DNA of 7,211 nt from Erwinia sp. (GTDB lineage: Bacteria > Pseudomonadota > Gammaproteobacteria > Enterobacterales > Enterobacteriaceae): positions 7,776 through 14,986 of the forward strand of contig DOOK01000302.1 of assembly GCA_003512805.1 (NCBI GenBank), written 5' to 3'. Shown here one piece after another: positions 1 to 5,256 of the stretch (position 1 is its first letter; every line of letters starts with the position of its first letter). The notes below the pieces were generated by a model that did no database searches, had not been told where the DNA came from, and saw only the letters and a list, made by a program, of their open reading frames with translations. The position numbers and the translations under genes are program-made.

Positions 1-328
1 AATAGCCATCCCAGGCCTCACGCTGGAAATTCACCAGGTCGAGGCGGTAGTGGAAGGCTGGCCAGACTACCGCATTGGAAAATTGCAGGTAATAAAGGTC
101 ATAATCGTTTTGATTCAGTCCGAAGGAAGCGTAGGTGACGTTATCTTTTTCGAACAGATCCATCTCCTTGTCTTCTTCGCCTATCTCATTAATCTCCCCA
201 TTCCAGCCAAACCACAGGCCGCCGGTGGTTTTCAGCGCGTCCATAATGCCAACGGTCAGTCCGCCCGCGCTGGTTTTTGACCCATCCGGTACAGCAATGC
301 GGTTAGATACGACTACTAAGCGACTCAT
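1..328 (-). CDS. otsA: Trehalose-6-phosphate synthase OtsA, N-terminal part (runs off the left edge)
   Basis: This enzyme joins UDP-glucose and glucose-6-phosphate to give trehalose-6-phosphate, the first step of cytoplasmic osmo- and stress-protectant synthesis. Only the first 109 codons are present; the 3' part lies outside the window. The protein begins MSRLVVVSNRIAVPDG and keeps the GT20-family features: R10 and the SAGGL loop with G22-G23 (sugar-nucleotide phosphate contacts in E. coli OtsA), the GGLWFGW stretch at 36-42, and the WPAFHYR segment at 89-95. The ATG at 328 lies inside the 3' end of otsB (26 bp overlap) and has an AAGGAG Shine-Dalgarno at 337-342 within otsB, so the two genes are translationally linked in the standard otsBA order. 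Identity is essentially certain; the state of the remainder of the gene cannot be seen. Confidence 0.97.
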   Translation of the reverse strand, partial: MSRLVVVSNRIAVPDGSKTSAGGLTVGIMDALKTTGGLWFGWNGEINEIGEEDKEMDLFEKDNVTYASFGLNQNDYDLYYLQFSNAVVWPAFHYRLDLVNFQREAWDGY

Positions 329-1106
329 AACCTTGACTCCTTAATGACTTATCGTCTTGCTCTAGTTTTAATAATGTTTGCTCAAGCCAGTGATACACAG
401 CCTCGACGTCAGCCAGGCGATAGCCTGCCTGCGTGTCACCTTCACCTATCTTGATTGCGATGCCGTCCAGGGCATTGACCGCTTCAAAACCTGCCTCATC
501 GGTCAAATCATCACCTAAAAATACCGGCGTTCTGCCGGCAAAAGGGGCTTGCTGCATAAAAGCGGCGATGGCGGCTCCCTTACTGACGCCTTTTGGCTTT
601 AGTTCGACCACACATTTGCCCGGCTGCAGAGCCAGTTCGGGAAAGCGTTGGGTCATTTCTTCTGCCAGCGCCAGGATCGCCTGTTCATACTGCGGCGCGC
701 GTCGATAGTGCAGCGCAAAGGCCATGCCTTTGGTTTCCAGCTGCGTGTCCGGCATTTTCGCCACGGCTTCGCTCAGCAGAGACGCCAACGAGGCGGCGAC
801 GTCATCCGGCAGGGAAAGCCGTTCAGTTTGTCCGGCAGCATCACGACGTTCCGCGCCGTGTACGCCAGCCAGTGGAAAAAGTAAGGGTGCCACCAGCGCA
901 TCCAGCTCGCGAGCCGGGCGGCCAGAGACCAGCGCCAGTGCGCCATCGCTTAATGCGGCCAGGCGGGAAAGCGCGGTTTTAGCCGCATCAGGAATGAAAA
1001 CCTCTTCCGGGCGTGACTGAATAGCGGCCAGCGTGCCGTCCACATCAAAGAAAAAAGCGTAACGCCCCTGAGGCACTAAAGGGGGTACGGACTCCAGCGT
1101 ATTCAC
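303..1106 (-). CDS. otsB: Trehalose-6-phosphate phosphatase OtsB
   Basis: OtsB removes the phosphate from trehalose-6-phosphate made by OtsA, giving free trehalose. It is a cytoplasmic HAD-superfamily phosphatase of 267 aa, the usual size (E. coli about 266). Visible motifs: DVDGT at 21-25 (D21 nucleophile, D23 acid/base), SGR at 61-63, GVHGAE at 81-86, the cap segment ETKGMAFALHYR at 124-135, GKCVVELKPKG at 163-173, S175-K176-G177, and the Mg-binding GDDLTDE at 198-204. The start is a GTG at 1104-1106, supported by AGGAGG (1114-1119 on the opposite strand) seven bases upstream. The 3' end overlaps otsA by 26 bp. A 430 bp leader region separates it from the upstream HD-GYP gene and contains an RpoS-type promoter candidate, so otsBA probably has its own transcription start. 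Confidence 0.97.
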   Translation of the reverse strand: MNTLESVPPLVPQGRYAFFFDVDGTLAAIQSRPEEVFIPDAAKTALSRLAALSDGALALVSGRPARELDALVAPLLFPLAGVHGAERRDAAGQTERLSLPDDVAASLASLLSEAVAKMPDTQLETKGMAFALHYRRAPQYEQAILALAEEMTQRFPELALQPGKCVVELKPKGVSKGAAIAAFMQQAPFAGRTPVFLGDDLTDEAGFEAVNALDGIAIKIGEGDTQAGYRLADVEAVYHWLEQTLLKLEQDDKSLRSQGYESLSSRI

Positions 1107-1113
1107 AAATATT

Positions 1114-1119
1114 CCTCCT
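1114..1119 (-). promoter_or_regulatory. Strong Shine-Dalgarno fixing the GTG start of otsB
   Basis: AGGAGG on the minus strand lies seven bases upstream of the GTG at 1104-1106. No in-frame ATG is nearer, so this site decides the non-ATG start. Confidence 0.85.
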
Positions 1120-1298
1120 GATCATGTGTGCCACGGTGCTACGTCGGTCGGATTGAACGACTGACGCTGGCGGGAGCAGACTTACCGTCTGTTCTGCCCA
1201 CAACGCACGAGGAAAAAATTTCTGTCAGCGGATGCGGCGGAGAGAGAAAGAGGATGCGTTAGAGAGGGTATTCGGCGCTGATTCCTTCTGCATAATCT

Positions 1299-1315
1299 CT
1301 GCACGCCCCGTGCAG
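1299..1315. repeat. 7-bp inverted repeat in the otsB leader
   Basis: CTGCACG-CCC-CGTGCAG is a perfect 7-bp inverted repeat with a three-base centre. It lies between the putative otsB promoter and the otsB start. It could be a protein-binding palindrome or an mRNA hairpin. No T-run follows on either strand, so a terminator is unlikely. Confidence 0.5.
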
Positions 1316-1358
1316 TCTGTCTCATCTCGTTGCCACATGCGTAACAACATCAGCATTC

Positions 1359-1387
1359 AGTATAGTCACTGATAACGGCTCTGCCAG
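1359..1387 (-). promoter_or_regulatory. Candidate RpoS-type promoter of otsBA
   Basis: On the minus strand CTGGCA (1382-1387, 4/6 to the -35 consensus) is followed after 17 bp by TATACT (1359-1364). The base before it makes CTATACT, the full preferred RpoS -10 motif. This agrees with the known RpoS dependence of otsBA in E. coli. The implied 5' leader is about 250 nt. The rest of 1107-1535 shows no convincing ORF; it holds the inverted repeat at 1299-1315 and a pyrimidine-rich stretch (minus strand, about 1229-1267). Confidence 0.55.
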
Positions 1388-1530
1388 ACGCGCTGCCGCT
1401 GTCAGGTCATTTGTTACCCGTCTAACATGGCAAATAAACGCGGCAAAAGCGCCAGGAGTAATACGAAATTGTGAAAATTTTGGAAAAAACAGGAAATATG
1501 ATGTTGAAATGGTGAGGCGGAGGCGTTCCT

Positions 1531-1548
1531 GCCCGTCAGGCGACGGGC
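1531..1548 (-). terminator. Hairpin overlapping the stop of the HD-GYP gene
   Basis: A perfect 7-bp GC-rich stem (GCCCGTC / GACGGGC, 4-base loop) spans the TGA stop of the HD-GYP gene. No U-tract follows immediately on the minus strand, so this is either a weak or Rho-assisted terminator or a 3'-end-protecting hairpin. Confidence 0.35.
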
Positions 1549-2708
1549 GACATCCATAGCGTGTTCAGATTGTAGTGGCTCCAGGTATCCGCCTCTTCCG
1601 GCCCGGCAATGCTGTCCCAACAATAGCGGTCGGCCAGGTCGATAACTTCCGGCCGCAGCATCTGATTGGCAGGCAGGGAATAGAAAACGCAAACCCTGGG
1701 CAGCAGCAGCGAACTTTCACCCGGTTCAATCACTACCGCTACGCGCCCCGAAGCCAGACGCACAATAGAGCCGACCGGATAGATGCCGACGGCTTTGACA
1801 AAGGCGTAAAAGATTTTGCGATCGAAGTGCCCTTCCCAGCTGGCCATCTGGTGCATAGCGCTGGCCGGATTCCAGCCCGTTTTATAGGGGCGATTGGAGG
1901 TAACCGCATCGTAAACGTCACAAATCGCCGCCATGCGCGCCAGCTGTGAAATATCTTTGCCTTTAAGGCCGTCCGGGTAGCCGCTGCCGTTAATTTTTTC
2001 ATGATGATGCAGCGCTACGTCCAGTACCGCTTCATTTTCACCGCTGCGGCGCAGCAGATCCTCGCCCATCACCGGATGCAGCTTCATCACGTCGAATTCT
2101 TCGTTGGTGAGCTTGCCGGGCTTATTGAGAATCTCCAGCGATACGCCAGCCTTACCGACATCGTGTAGCAGCCCGGCGGTGCCCGCCACGCGGGTCTGGT
2201 CGTCATCAAGGTTAAGCTGGCGGGAAAGGGATACCATCAGGGCGCAAACCGCCACGGAATGCAGGTAGGTATAATCATCGTGCGTTTTCAGGCGCACCAC
2301 ACTCAGCAAGGCGGCCGGATGTCGGCTGAGGGAGCCGCCAATTTCATCCACCAGCGGCAGCGTGTTGCTGGTATCGATAGTTTTACCGAGACGCGCATCG
2401 CTGAACATGTTCATCACTTCGCCTTTGGCGTGCATACAGATAGCCTGCGCCTGCGCAATCTCTTCATGGATGCCCGATATTTTCGGCAAGGCCAGCTGTT
2501 CATGCAGCGGATCCTGATTGTCAGGGCCGCGACCTTTATCCAGGTCGATCCAGACTTCTTTAATACCGCTTTCCGCGATAATGTCGATCTGCTGCTGCGT
2601 GGTGAGCAACATATGGTTACGCACGAGAGGGTGCTTTAGCCAGAAAACTTCCAGCTTGTGCACGTACATGCCGGTGCGCAACTCGTTTATCTGAATTCTT
2701 ATTATCAT
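1536..2708 (-). CDS. HD-GYP domain cyclic-di-GMP phosphodiesterase with DUF3391-type N-terminus
   Basis: This is a predicted class II phosphodiesterase that hydrolyses c-di-GMP (to pGpG and/or GMP), lowering the second messenger that promotes biofilm. The protein is 390 aa. Residues 1-60 form a DUF3391-like domain (MIIRIQINELRTGMYVHKLEV..), followed by a linker/helical part (60-135) and the HD-GYP domain (about 140-315). Metal and catalytic residues are all visible: H150, HD at 182-183 within LHDVGK, H211, H235-H236-E237, the GSGYP signature at 241-245, and D264 in the CDVYDA block. SNRPYK (271-276) is the usual following motif. The second-half motif reads HHEKINGSGYP with N in place of the more common D, a frequent variant. 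No signal peptide or membrane segment is seen, so it is cytoplasmic. The ATG at 2708 is chosen because AGGAG lies seven bases upstream; the reading frame continues 19 codons further without a comparable site. It lies downstream of ymgA in the same direction and upstream of otsB. Confidence 0.93.
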   Translation of the reverse strand: MIIRIQINELRTGMYVHKLEVFWLKHPLVRNHMLLTTQQQIDIIAESGIKEVWIDLDKGRGPDNQDPLHEQLALPKISGIHEEIAQAQAICMHAKGEVMNMFSDARLGKTIDTSNTLPLVDEIGGSLSRHPAALLSVVRLKTHDDYTYLHSVAVCALMVSLSRQLNLDDDQTRVAGTAGLLHDVGKAGVSLEILNKPGKLTNEEFDVMKLHPVMGEDLLRRSGENEAVLDVALHHHEKINGSGYPDGLKGKDISQLARMAAICDVYDAVTSNRPYKTGWNPASAMHQMASWEGHFDRKIFYAFVKAVGIYPVGSIVRLASGRVAVVIEPGESSLLLPRVCVFYSLPANQMLRPEVIDLADRYCWDSIAGPEEADTWSHYNLNTLWMSPVA

Positions 2709-2715
2709 TCCCCCT

Positions 2716-2720
2716 CTCCT
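2716..2720 (-). promoter_or_regulatory. Shine-Dalgarno deciding the start of the HD-GYP gene
   Basis: AGGAG on the minus strand, seven bases before the ATG at 2706-2708, selects this start over the in-frame upstream codon at 2765. Confidence 0.75.
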
Positions 2721-2827
2721 GCCGTTCCTGCTTTTTCCTCCATTCAGCCCAAGTATCGGCGGCAAATGGAAAACCTTCAGCCATTGTGGTCGCTAATTTT
2801 GCTTTTCACCGCAAATTTACATTGTGG

Positions 2828-2849
2828 CGGGCAGGCGAATGCCAGCCCG
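2828..2849. repeat. Compact hairpin in the ymgA / HD-GYP intergenic region
   Basis: CGGGC-A-GGC-GAAT-GCC-A-GCCCG folds into a 5 bp + A·A mismatch + 3 bp stem with a 4-base loop. It lies in the 215 bp between the ymgA stop and the HD-GYP start. No T-run follows it on the minus strand, so it looks like an intercistronic mRNA structure. A weaker hairpin (2864-2882, arms TTGCC/GGCAA on either strand) precedes a short T4 run on the minus strand and might attenuate ycgZ-ymgA transcripts. I see no clear promoter for the HD-GYP gene here. Confidence 0.4.
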
Positions 2850-2923
2850 AACAGGAGAAAACCTTGCCTGGCCGGTGGGCAAACAGAAGAGATTATGCCG
2901 TGCAGAAGACGGCTTTGGCGGAA

Positions 2924-3175
2924 TCAGTGAATGACGTTATCGTCACTGGCGGTACGGTGGGTCAGGCCTTCACCGGCGTTGACCTGTGCATGACGAAGCT
3001 CCCTGATAGCCGCCAGACAGGCCTTGCGGCTGGCTTCATCGGTTTGCCGGGCCGCCAACGCGCGGAGTTCATCAATAAGCGAGGCGAAGTTGAGCGGGCG
3101 CTGTTGATCAAGAAGCCTTAGCGTGGCCTCTCCCAACATAAGATCCCGTAATTTTTCAGAATGGCGATGGTCCAT
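2924..3175 (-). CDS. ymgA: YmgA-like small connector protein
   Basis: A small soluble protein of 83 aa resembling E. coli YmgA (about 90 aa), as I recall that sequence. Shared features: a leading charged helix with G-x-A-x-L-x-x-L (15-22), NFASLIDEL (29-37) matching the NFSLQTLIKQL region, an RK..LAAIREL helix (50-60), and a tail HRTASDDNVIH (73-83) matching RRTATADN..IH. In E. coli YmgA is encoded directly after ycgZ in the BluR-repressed operon and acts with YcgZ/AriR on the Rcs phosphorelay, favouring colanic acid and lowering curli. The ATG at 3175 has a modest AGAGAAG Shine-Dalgarno. It follows ycgZ by 125 bp, longer than usual for tightly coupled genes, and that gap holds a long hairpin. 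No transmembrane segment or signal is seen. Assignment rests on pattern similarity plus synteny, so it is probable rather than certain. Confidence 0.75.
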   Translation of the reverse strand: MDHRHSEKLRDLMLGEATLRLLDQQRPLNFASLIDELRALAARQTDEASRKACLAAIRELRHAQVNAGEGLTHRTASDDNVIH

Positions 3176-3211
3176 GGAAACTTCTCTGGCTTGGTTGCCG
3201 CGTGGATCGCT

Positions 3212-3254
3212 TTTCCGCGTGGGCCAGGACAGGATGCCTTAGCCAACGCGGAAA
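3212..3254. repeat. Long imperfect hairpin between ycgZ and ymgA
   Basis: Arms TTTCCGCGT (3212-3220) and ACGCGGAAA (3246-3254) pair perfectly over 9 bp. After one mismatch the stem continues with GGC/GCC (3222-3224 with 3242-3244) and possibly AGG/CCT inside. It lies wholly in the ycgZ-ymgA spacer, so it would form in a shared mRNA. There is no U-tract directly after it on the minus strand. Confidence 0.55.
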
Positions 3255-3300
3255 GAAAAAGCAGGTCGAACGAACGGTGGGCATAACGGAACGTGCGCGT

Positions 3301-3549
3301 TCAGCCTTCGCGACCGAACAGCATAGCAATCAGCTCATGATGATGTTTTTCGAGATCGGGCTCGCTAACGTCGGCCAGGCGGCTCAGCAGCTTTGCACAG
3401 ATTGACTGGCGATTAACCGTCATGCCGGACTTTAAAATCTCCATCACTACCTCACCCAGCGTTTCCTGATGAGAAGGCACAACAGCGTCATGCGCACCGA
3501 AATACAGGCTCATGTCCGCGGTTTGTGTGTTGAAATTATCCTGACGCAT
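3301..3549 (-). CDS. ycgZ: YcgZ-like connector protein (YmgB/AriR family)
   Basis: An 82 aa small soluble protein. The segment from HQETLGEVVMEILKSG (27-42) through NRQSICAKLLSRL (46-58) to EKHHHELIAMLF (67-78) lines up closely with E. coli YcgZ (about 78 aa: QETLGEIVTEILK, SRKSLCAKLLCRL, KHYNALIGLLF, from memory). In E. coli YcgZ is repressed by the MerR-like regulator BluR, released by the blue-light sensor BluF, and works with YmgA/AriR through the Rcs phosphorelay to switch between curli and colanic acid. The ATG at 3549 has an AGAGGA Shine-Dalgarno (3556-3561) six bases upstream. The predicted leader contains a small hairpin (3587-3603, GGGTA/TACCC arms) and the promoter region holds the TGTACA operator. 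ymgA follows in the same direction. No bluF or bluR homologue is present in this window. Confidence 0.88.
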   Translation of the reverse strand: MRQDNFNTQTADMSLYFGAHDAVVPSHQETLGEVVMEILKSGMTVNRQSICAKLLSRLADVSEPDLEKHHHELIAMLFGREG

Positions 3550-3602
3550 AATGGATCCTCTTAAGCAGGTGAAAGAATGCCCGAAGGGGTAACGCTTCTA
3601 CC

Positions 3603-3629
3603 CTGTACAGCTTTTAAATTGATGTACAG
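3603..3629. promoter_or_regulatory. Putative MerR-family (BluR/MlrA-like) operator upstream of ycgZ
   Basis: CTGTACA-N13-TGTACAG is a perfect inverted repeat with 7-base arms (3603-3609 and 3623-3629), about 55-80 bp before the ycgZ start. The MerR-family regulator MlrA of E. coli, paralogue of BluR, is reported to recognise TGTACA-N12-TGTACA (recalled). BluR represses ycgZ in E. coli. A second interleaved inverted repeat, GCTTTTAA-N16-TTAAAAGC (3610-3617, 3634-3641), also gives the region a direct-repeat look. Confidence 0.6.
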
Positions 3630-3633
3630 TATC
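3628..3633 (-). promoter_or_regulatory. Candidate -10 element of the ycgZ promoter
   Basis: GATACT on the minus strand is a fair RpoS-type -10 (5/7 to CTATACT with flanks), with no good -35. It overlaps the upstream half of the TGTACA operator, and the second half would fall at about +13 to +19. This geometry fits repression. The leader would be about 70 nt. Confidence 0.4.
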
Positions 3634-3809
3634 TTAAAAGCCTGTGCCGGATTTTTTTTGCAAAAAGTGCTTTTTTGAGACATAAATGGCGTTGTCTGTT
3701 CACATTTCAGCTAATAAATAACGACTAATTCCCAAAAGATTTAGCCATTTACCCTTAAAACCACGTTTTTCAGGAATAAACTGAAACTTGTACAACCGCG
3801 AGCGCGAAG

Positions 3810-3831
3810 GGGGAGAACGGCCGTCCTCCCC
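3810..3831 (-). terminator. Possible terminator hairpin after katN
   Basis: GGGGAG (3810-3815) pairs with CTCCCC (3826-3831), with a further ACGG/CCGT inside after one mismatch. It begins 11 bases beyond the katN stop. The following minus-strand sequence is GC-rich before it becomes T-rich, so it is not a textbook intrinsic terminator. Confidence 0.4.
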
Positions 3832-3841
3832 GCGATGGAAC

Positions 3842-4756
3842 TTATTTTTTCGGTACGTTTACCGCAGATTTACCGGCGGTTTCGTTTTCAATCGGACCTG
3901 AGGCCCCAAGATCGGTACCGGTAACCGGGTTGACCGTGGTGTCAGAGGCGGTACGCAATGCCAGGTTATCCAGTTCGGTTTTTTGGTCGGATGGCAACGT
4001 AATGCTGGCATAGCCGTCACCTCCGTCCACCGCAGGCATAGGATCGGCGACATAAGTGAAGTTTTCATCCGAGTTCCAGCTTCCGCGAACCTCGCCACCC
4101 TCTGACATGTTGTAATAAACGTTCGAATACTGTTCGATAGGTGGCAGCTTACCGACCGGGAAGTTATTTCGGATGGAATATAGCGCTTTCTCAAAAGAGA
4201 TCTGATGCGCCACTTCTCGGGTCATTAAAAAGCCCAGCGCATCTTTTACGCCCGGATCGTCCGTCACGTTAATCAGACGCTCATAGAGGATTTTAGCGCG
4301 TGCTTCGGCGGCGATGTTGGACCGCAAATCGGCAGTAGGTTCACCAATGGTGTCGATATAAGCCGCTGTCCATGGCACGCCGCCAGAGTTGGTCAGCGCC
4401 GGGCCACCACCGTAAAGAATAGAGGTCAGATGGCTATCGTTACCGTTGCCGGTAATGGAGCGGTACAGCTCGCCCTCTTCTTCTGTTCCTTCAGCCAGCT
4501 TGCCTTTGGCACCTTTGTTCAGCATGCCGACCAGCGAACCAATGATTTCCAGATGGCTCAGCTCTTCGGTGGCAATGTCCATCAGCATGTCGCGACGGCC
4601 TTCATCTTCATCTGCCAGGCCCTGAGTAAAGTAGCGACAGGCGGCAGCCAGTTCGCCCTGCGGCCCGCCGAACTGCTCCAGCAGCAGATTGGCCAGGCCT
4701 GGGTTTGGTCCGGCAACGCGAACGGTATACTGCAATTTTTTTACGTGTCTGAACAT
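3842..4756 (-). CDS. katN: Manganese (non-haem) catalase, KatN type
   Basis: It converts hydrogen peroxide to water and oxygen at a dinuclear manganese centre, in the cytoplasm. The protein has 304 aa, near the usual size of about 290-300. The expected ligands are visible in a ferritin-like four-helix arrangement: E35 (GPQGELAAA), E65 and H68 (TEELSHLE), E151 (AAEARAK) and H184 (REVAHQISFEK). The 33-residue spacing between the last two matches the Lactobacillus plantarum enzyme (E148/H181). The C-terminal ~85 residues are polar and low in complexity (TASDTTVNPVTG.., ending VPKK), as in other KatN proteins. The ATG at 4756 has GGAG six bases upstream. It is transcribed away from the aldo/keto reductase across a 500 bp divergent region. 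Salmonella katN is RpoS-regulated; a weak RpoS-like -10 lies upstream here. No sign of truncation. Confidence 0.96.
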   Translation of the reverse strand: MFRHVKKLQYTVRVAGPNPGLANLLLEQFGGPQGELAAACRYFTQGLADEDEGRRDMLMDIATEELSHLEIIGSLVGMLNKGAKGKLAEGTEEEGELYRSITGNGNDSHLTSILYGGGPALTNSGGVPWTAAYIDTIGEPTADLRSNIAAEARAKILYERLINVTDDPGVKDALGFLMTREVAHQISFEKALYSIRNNFPVGKLPPIEQYSNVYYNMSEGGEVRGSWNSDENFTYVADPMPAVDGGDGYASITLPSDQKTELDNLALRTASDTTVNPVTGTDLGASGPIENETAGKSAVNVPKK

Positions 4757-4924
4757 AGCTCACTCCAGTCAGAAAAGGCGTCCGGTGACCTGCTCTCTGG
4801 CAGATCTCCCCGCTGTTTTTAGCTGGTTTTCATACCTGAGTTATGACGGCAGAAATAGATTACGCGGACAGATCCTGCTTAAAAATATTCAACATCACTA
4901 TTCAGGTGTAAAAACCTCACCTCA

Positions 4925-4951
4925 AGCATAGTTTATTTTTTCAGGCTGCAA
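4925..4951 (-). promoter_or_regulatory. Weak candidate promoter of katN
   Basis: On the minus strand CTATGCT (4925-4931) matches the RpoS -10 motif CTATACT at 6 of 7 positions, with a poor TTGCAG -35 (4946-4951) at a 15 bp spacing. The leader would be about 165 nt. Other AT-rich options exist nearer the gene, so this is tentative. Confidence 0.3.
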
Positions 4952-4975
4952 GGCCGCTCACCTGAAAATGAGCGG
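4938..4975. repeat. Two interleaved inverted repeats (alternative hairpins)
   Basis: TTTTCAGG (4938-4945) pairs with CCTGAAAA (4961-4968). CCGCTCA (4954-4960) pairs with TGAGCGG (4969-4975). The arms alternate with no bases between 4960/4961 and 4968/4969, so an RNA could form one stem or the other but hardly both. The first pair overlaps the candidate katN -35 region. No U-tract follows either hairpin. Confidence 0.5.
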
Positions 4976-4991
4976 AATAAGATTAGTCCTG

Positions 4992-5003
4992 GTAATTAAT
5001 TAC
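4992..5003. repeat. 12-bp perfect AT-rich palindrome in the katN / reductase divergent region
   Basis: GTAATTAATTAC reads the same on both strands. It lies between the katN upstream hairpins and the reductase promoter and might be a binding site; nothing assigns a factor. Confidence 0.35.
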
Positions 5004-5067
5004 GGCCAAAGAAAAACAGAATTTATTCCTTCCCCTCTGAACGGTCTTCTTATTTTGCCCCATTAGC

Positions 5068-5086
5068 GTAACAATTATCATTAAGA
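5068..5086 (-). promoter_or_regulatory. Fur-box-like sequence
   Basis: The minus strand reads TTAATGATAATTGTTACG here, matching the classical 19-bp Fur box at about 13 of 19 positions, including the central AATGATAAT. The site is midway between katN and the reductase. In an AT-rich spacer such a score may be chance. Confidence 0.3.
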
Positions 5087-5154
5087 TTGTGGCACTAATA
5101 GCACCGCAATAAGCGCTCTCAGGCAGGATTTATTATTTATCAGTGGCGCCAACG

Positions 5155-5183
5155 GTGACCTGAATAACCCGGTTCCATATAAA
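5155..5183 (+). promoter_or_regulatory. Candidate sigma-70-type promoter of the aldo/keto reductase
   Basis: GTGACC (5155-5160, 4/6) and TATAAA (5178-5183, 5/6) are 17 bp apart and point to the reductase, giving a leader of about 65 nt. The palindrome TGGCGCCA (5144-5151) lies just upstream of the -35. Confidence 0.55.
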
Positions 5184-5244
5184 ATAGTCCCTGACTCACC
5201 TGCAAACGTGCTTTGTGGTCTATGCTTGCCCTCGGGTTTATAGT

Positions 5245-5250
5245 GAGGAG
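5245..5250 (+). promoter_or_regulatory. Shine-Dalgarno deciding the reductase start
   Basis: GAGGAG lies six bases before the ATG at 5257. It favours this start over the in-frame GTG at 5215, which would add 14 residues not expected in the family. Confidence 0.8.
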
Positions 5251-5256
5251 AAAGCA

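Noticed and set aside
1414..1692. 92-codon minus-strand frame extending past the HD-GYP stop
   Set aside because: Mostly an alternate frame inside the HD-GYP gene; no start signal or known motif.
2709..2765. 19-codon N-terminal extension of the HD-GYP protein
   Set aside because: A strong Shine-Dalgarno precedes the internal ATG at 2708, and DUF3391 proteins typically begin close to this point.
2782..2827. Direct repeat CATTGTGG twice, 38 bp apart
   Set aside because: Only eight bases with unlike flanks; not enough to distinguish from chance.
3652..3677. T-run and A-run palindromes that could be a terminator upstream of ycgZ
   Set aside because: The stems are A/T-only and there is no gene end close enough; better explained as AT-rich promoter-upstream DNA.
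4752..4759. AACATAGC, a half-site resembling the MntR box, at the katN start codon
   Set aside because: The opposite half (GCTATGTT) is missing and the site overlaps the start codon; an isolated 8-mer match is likely chance.
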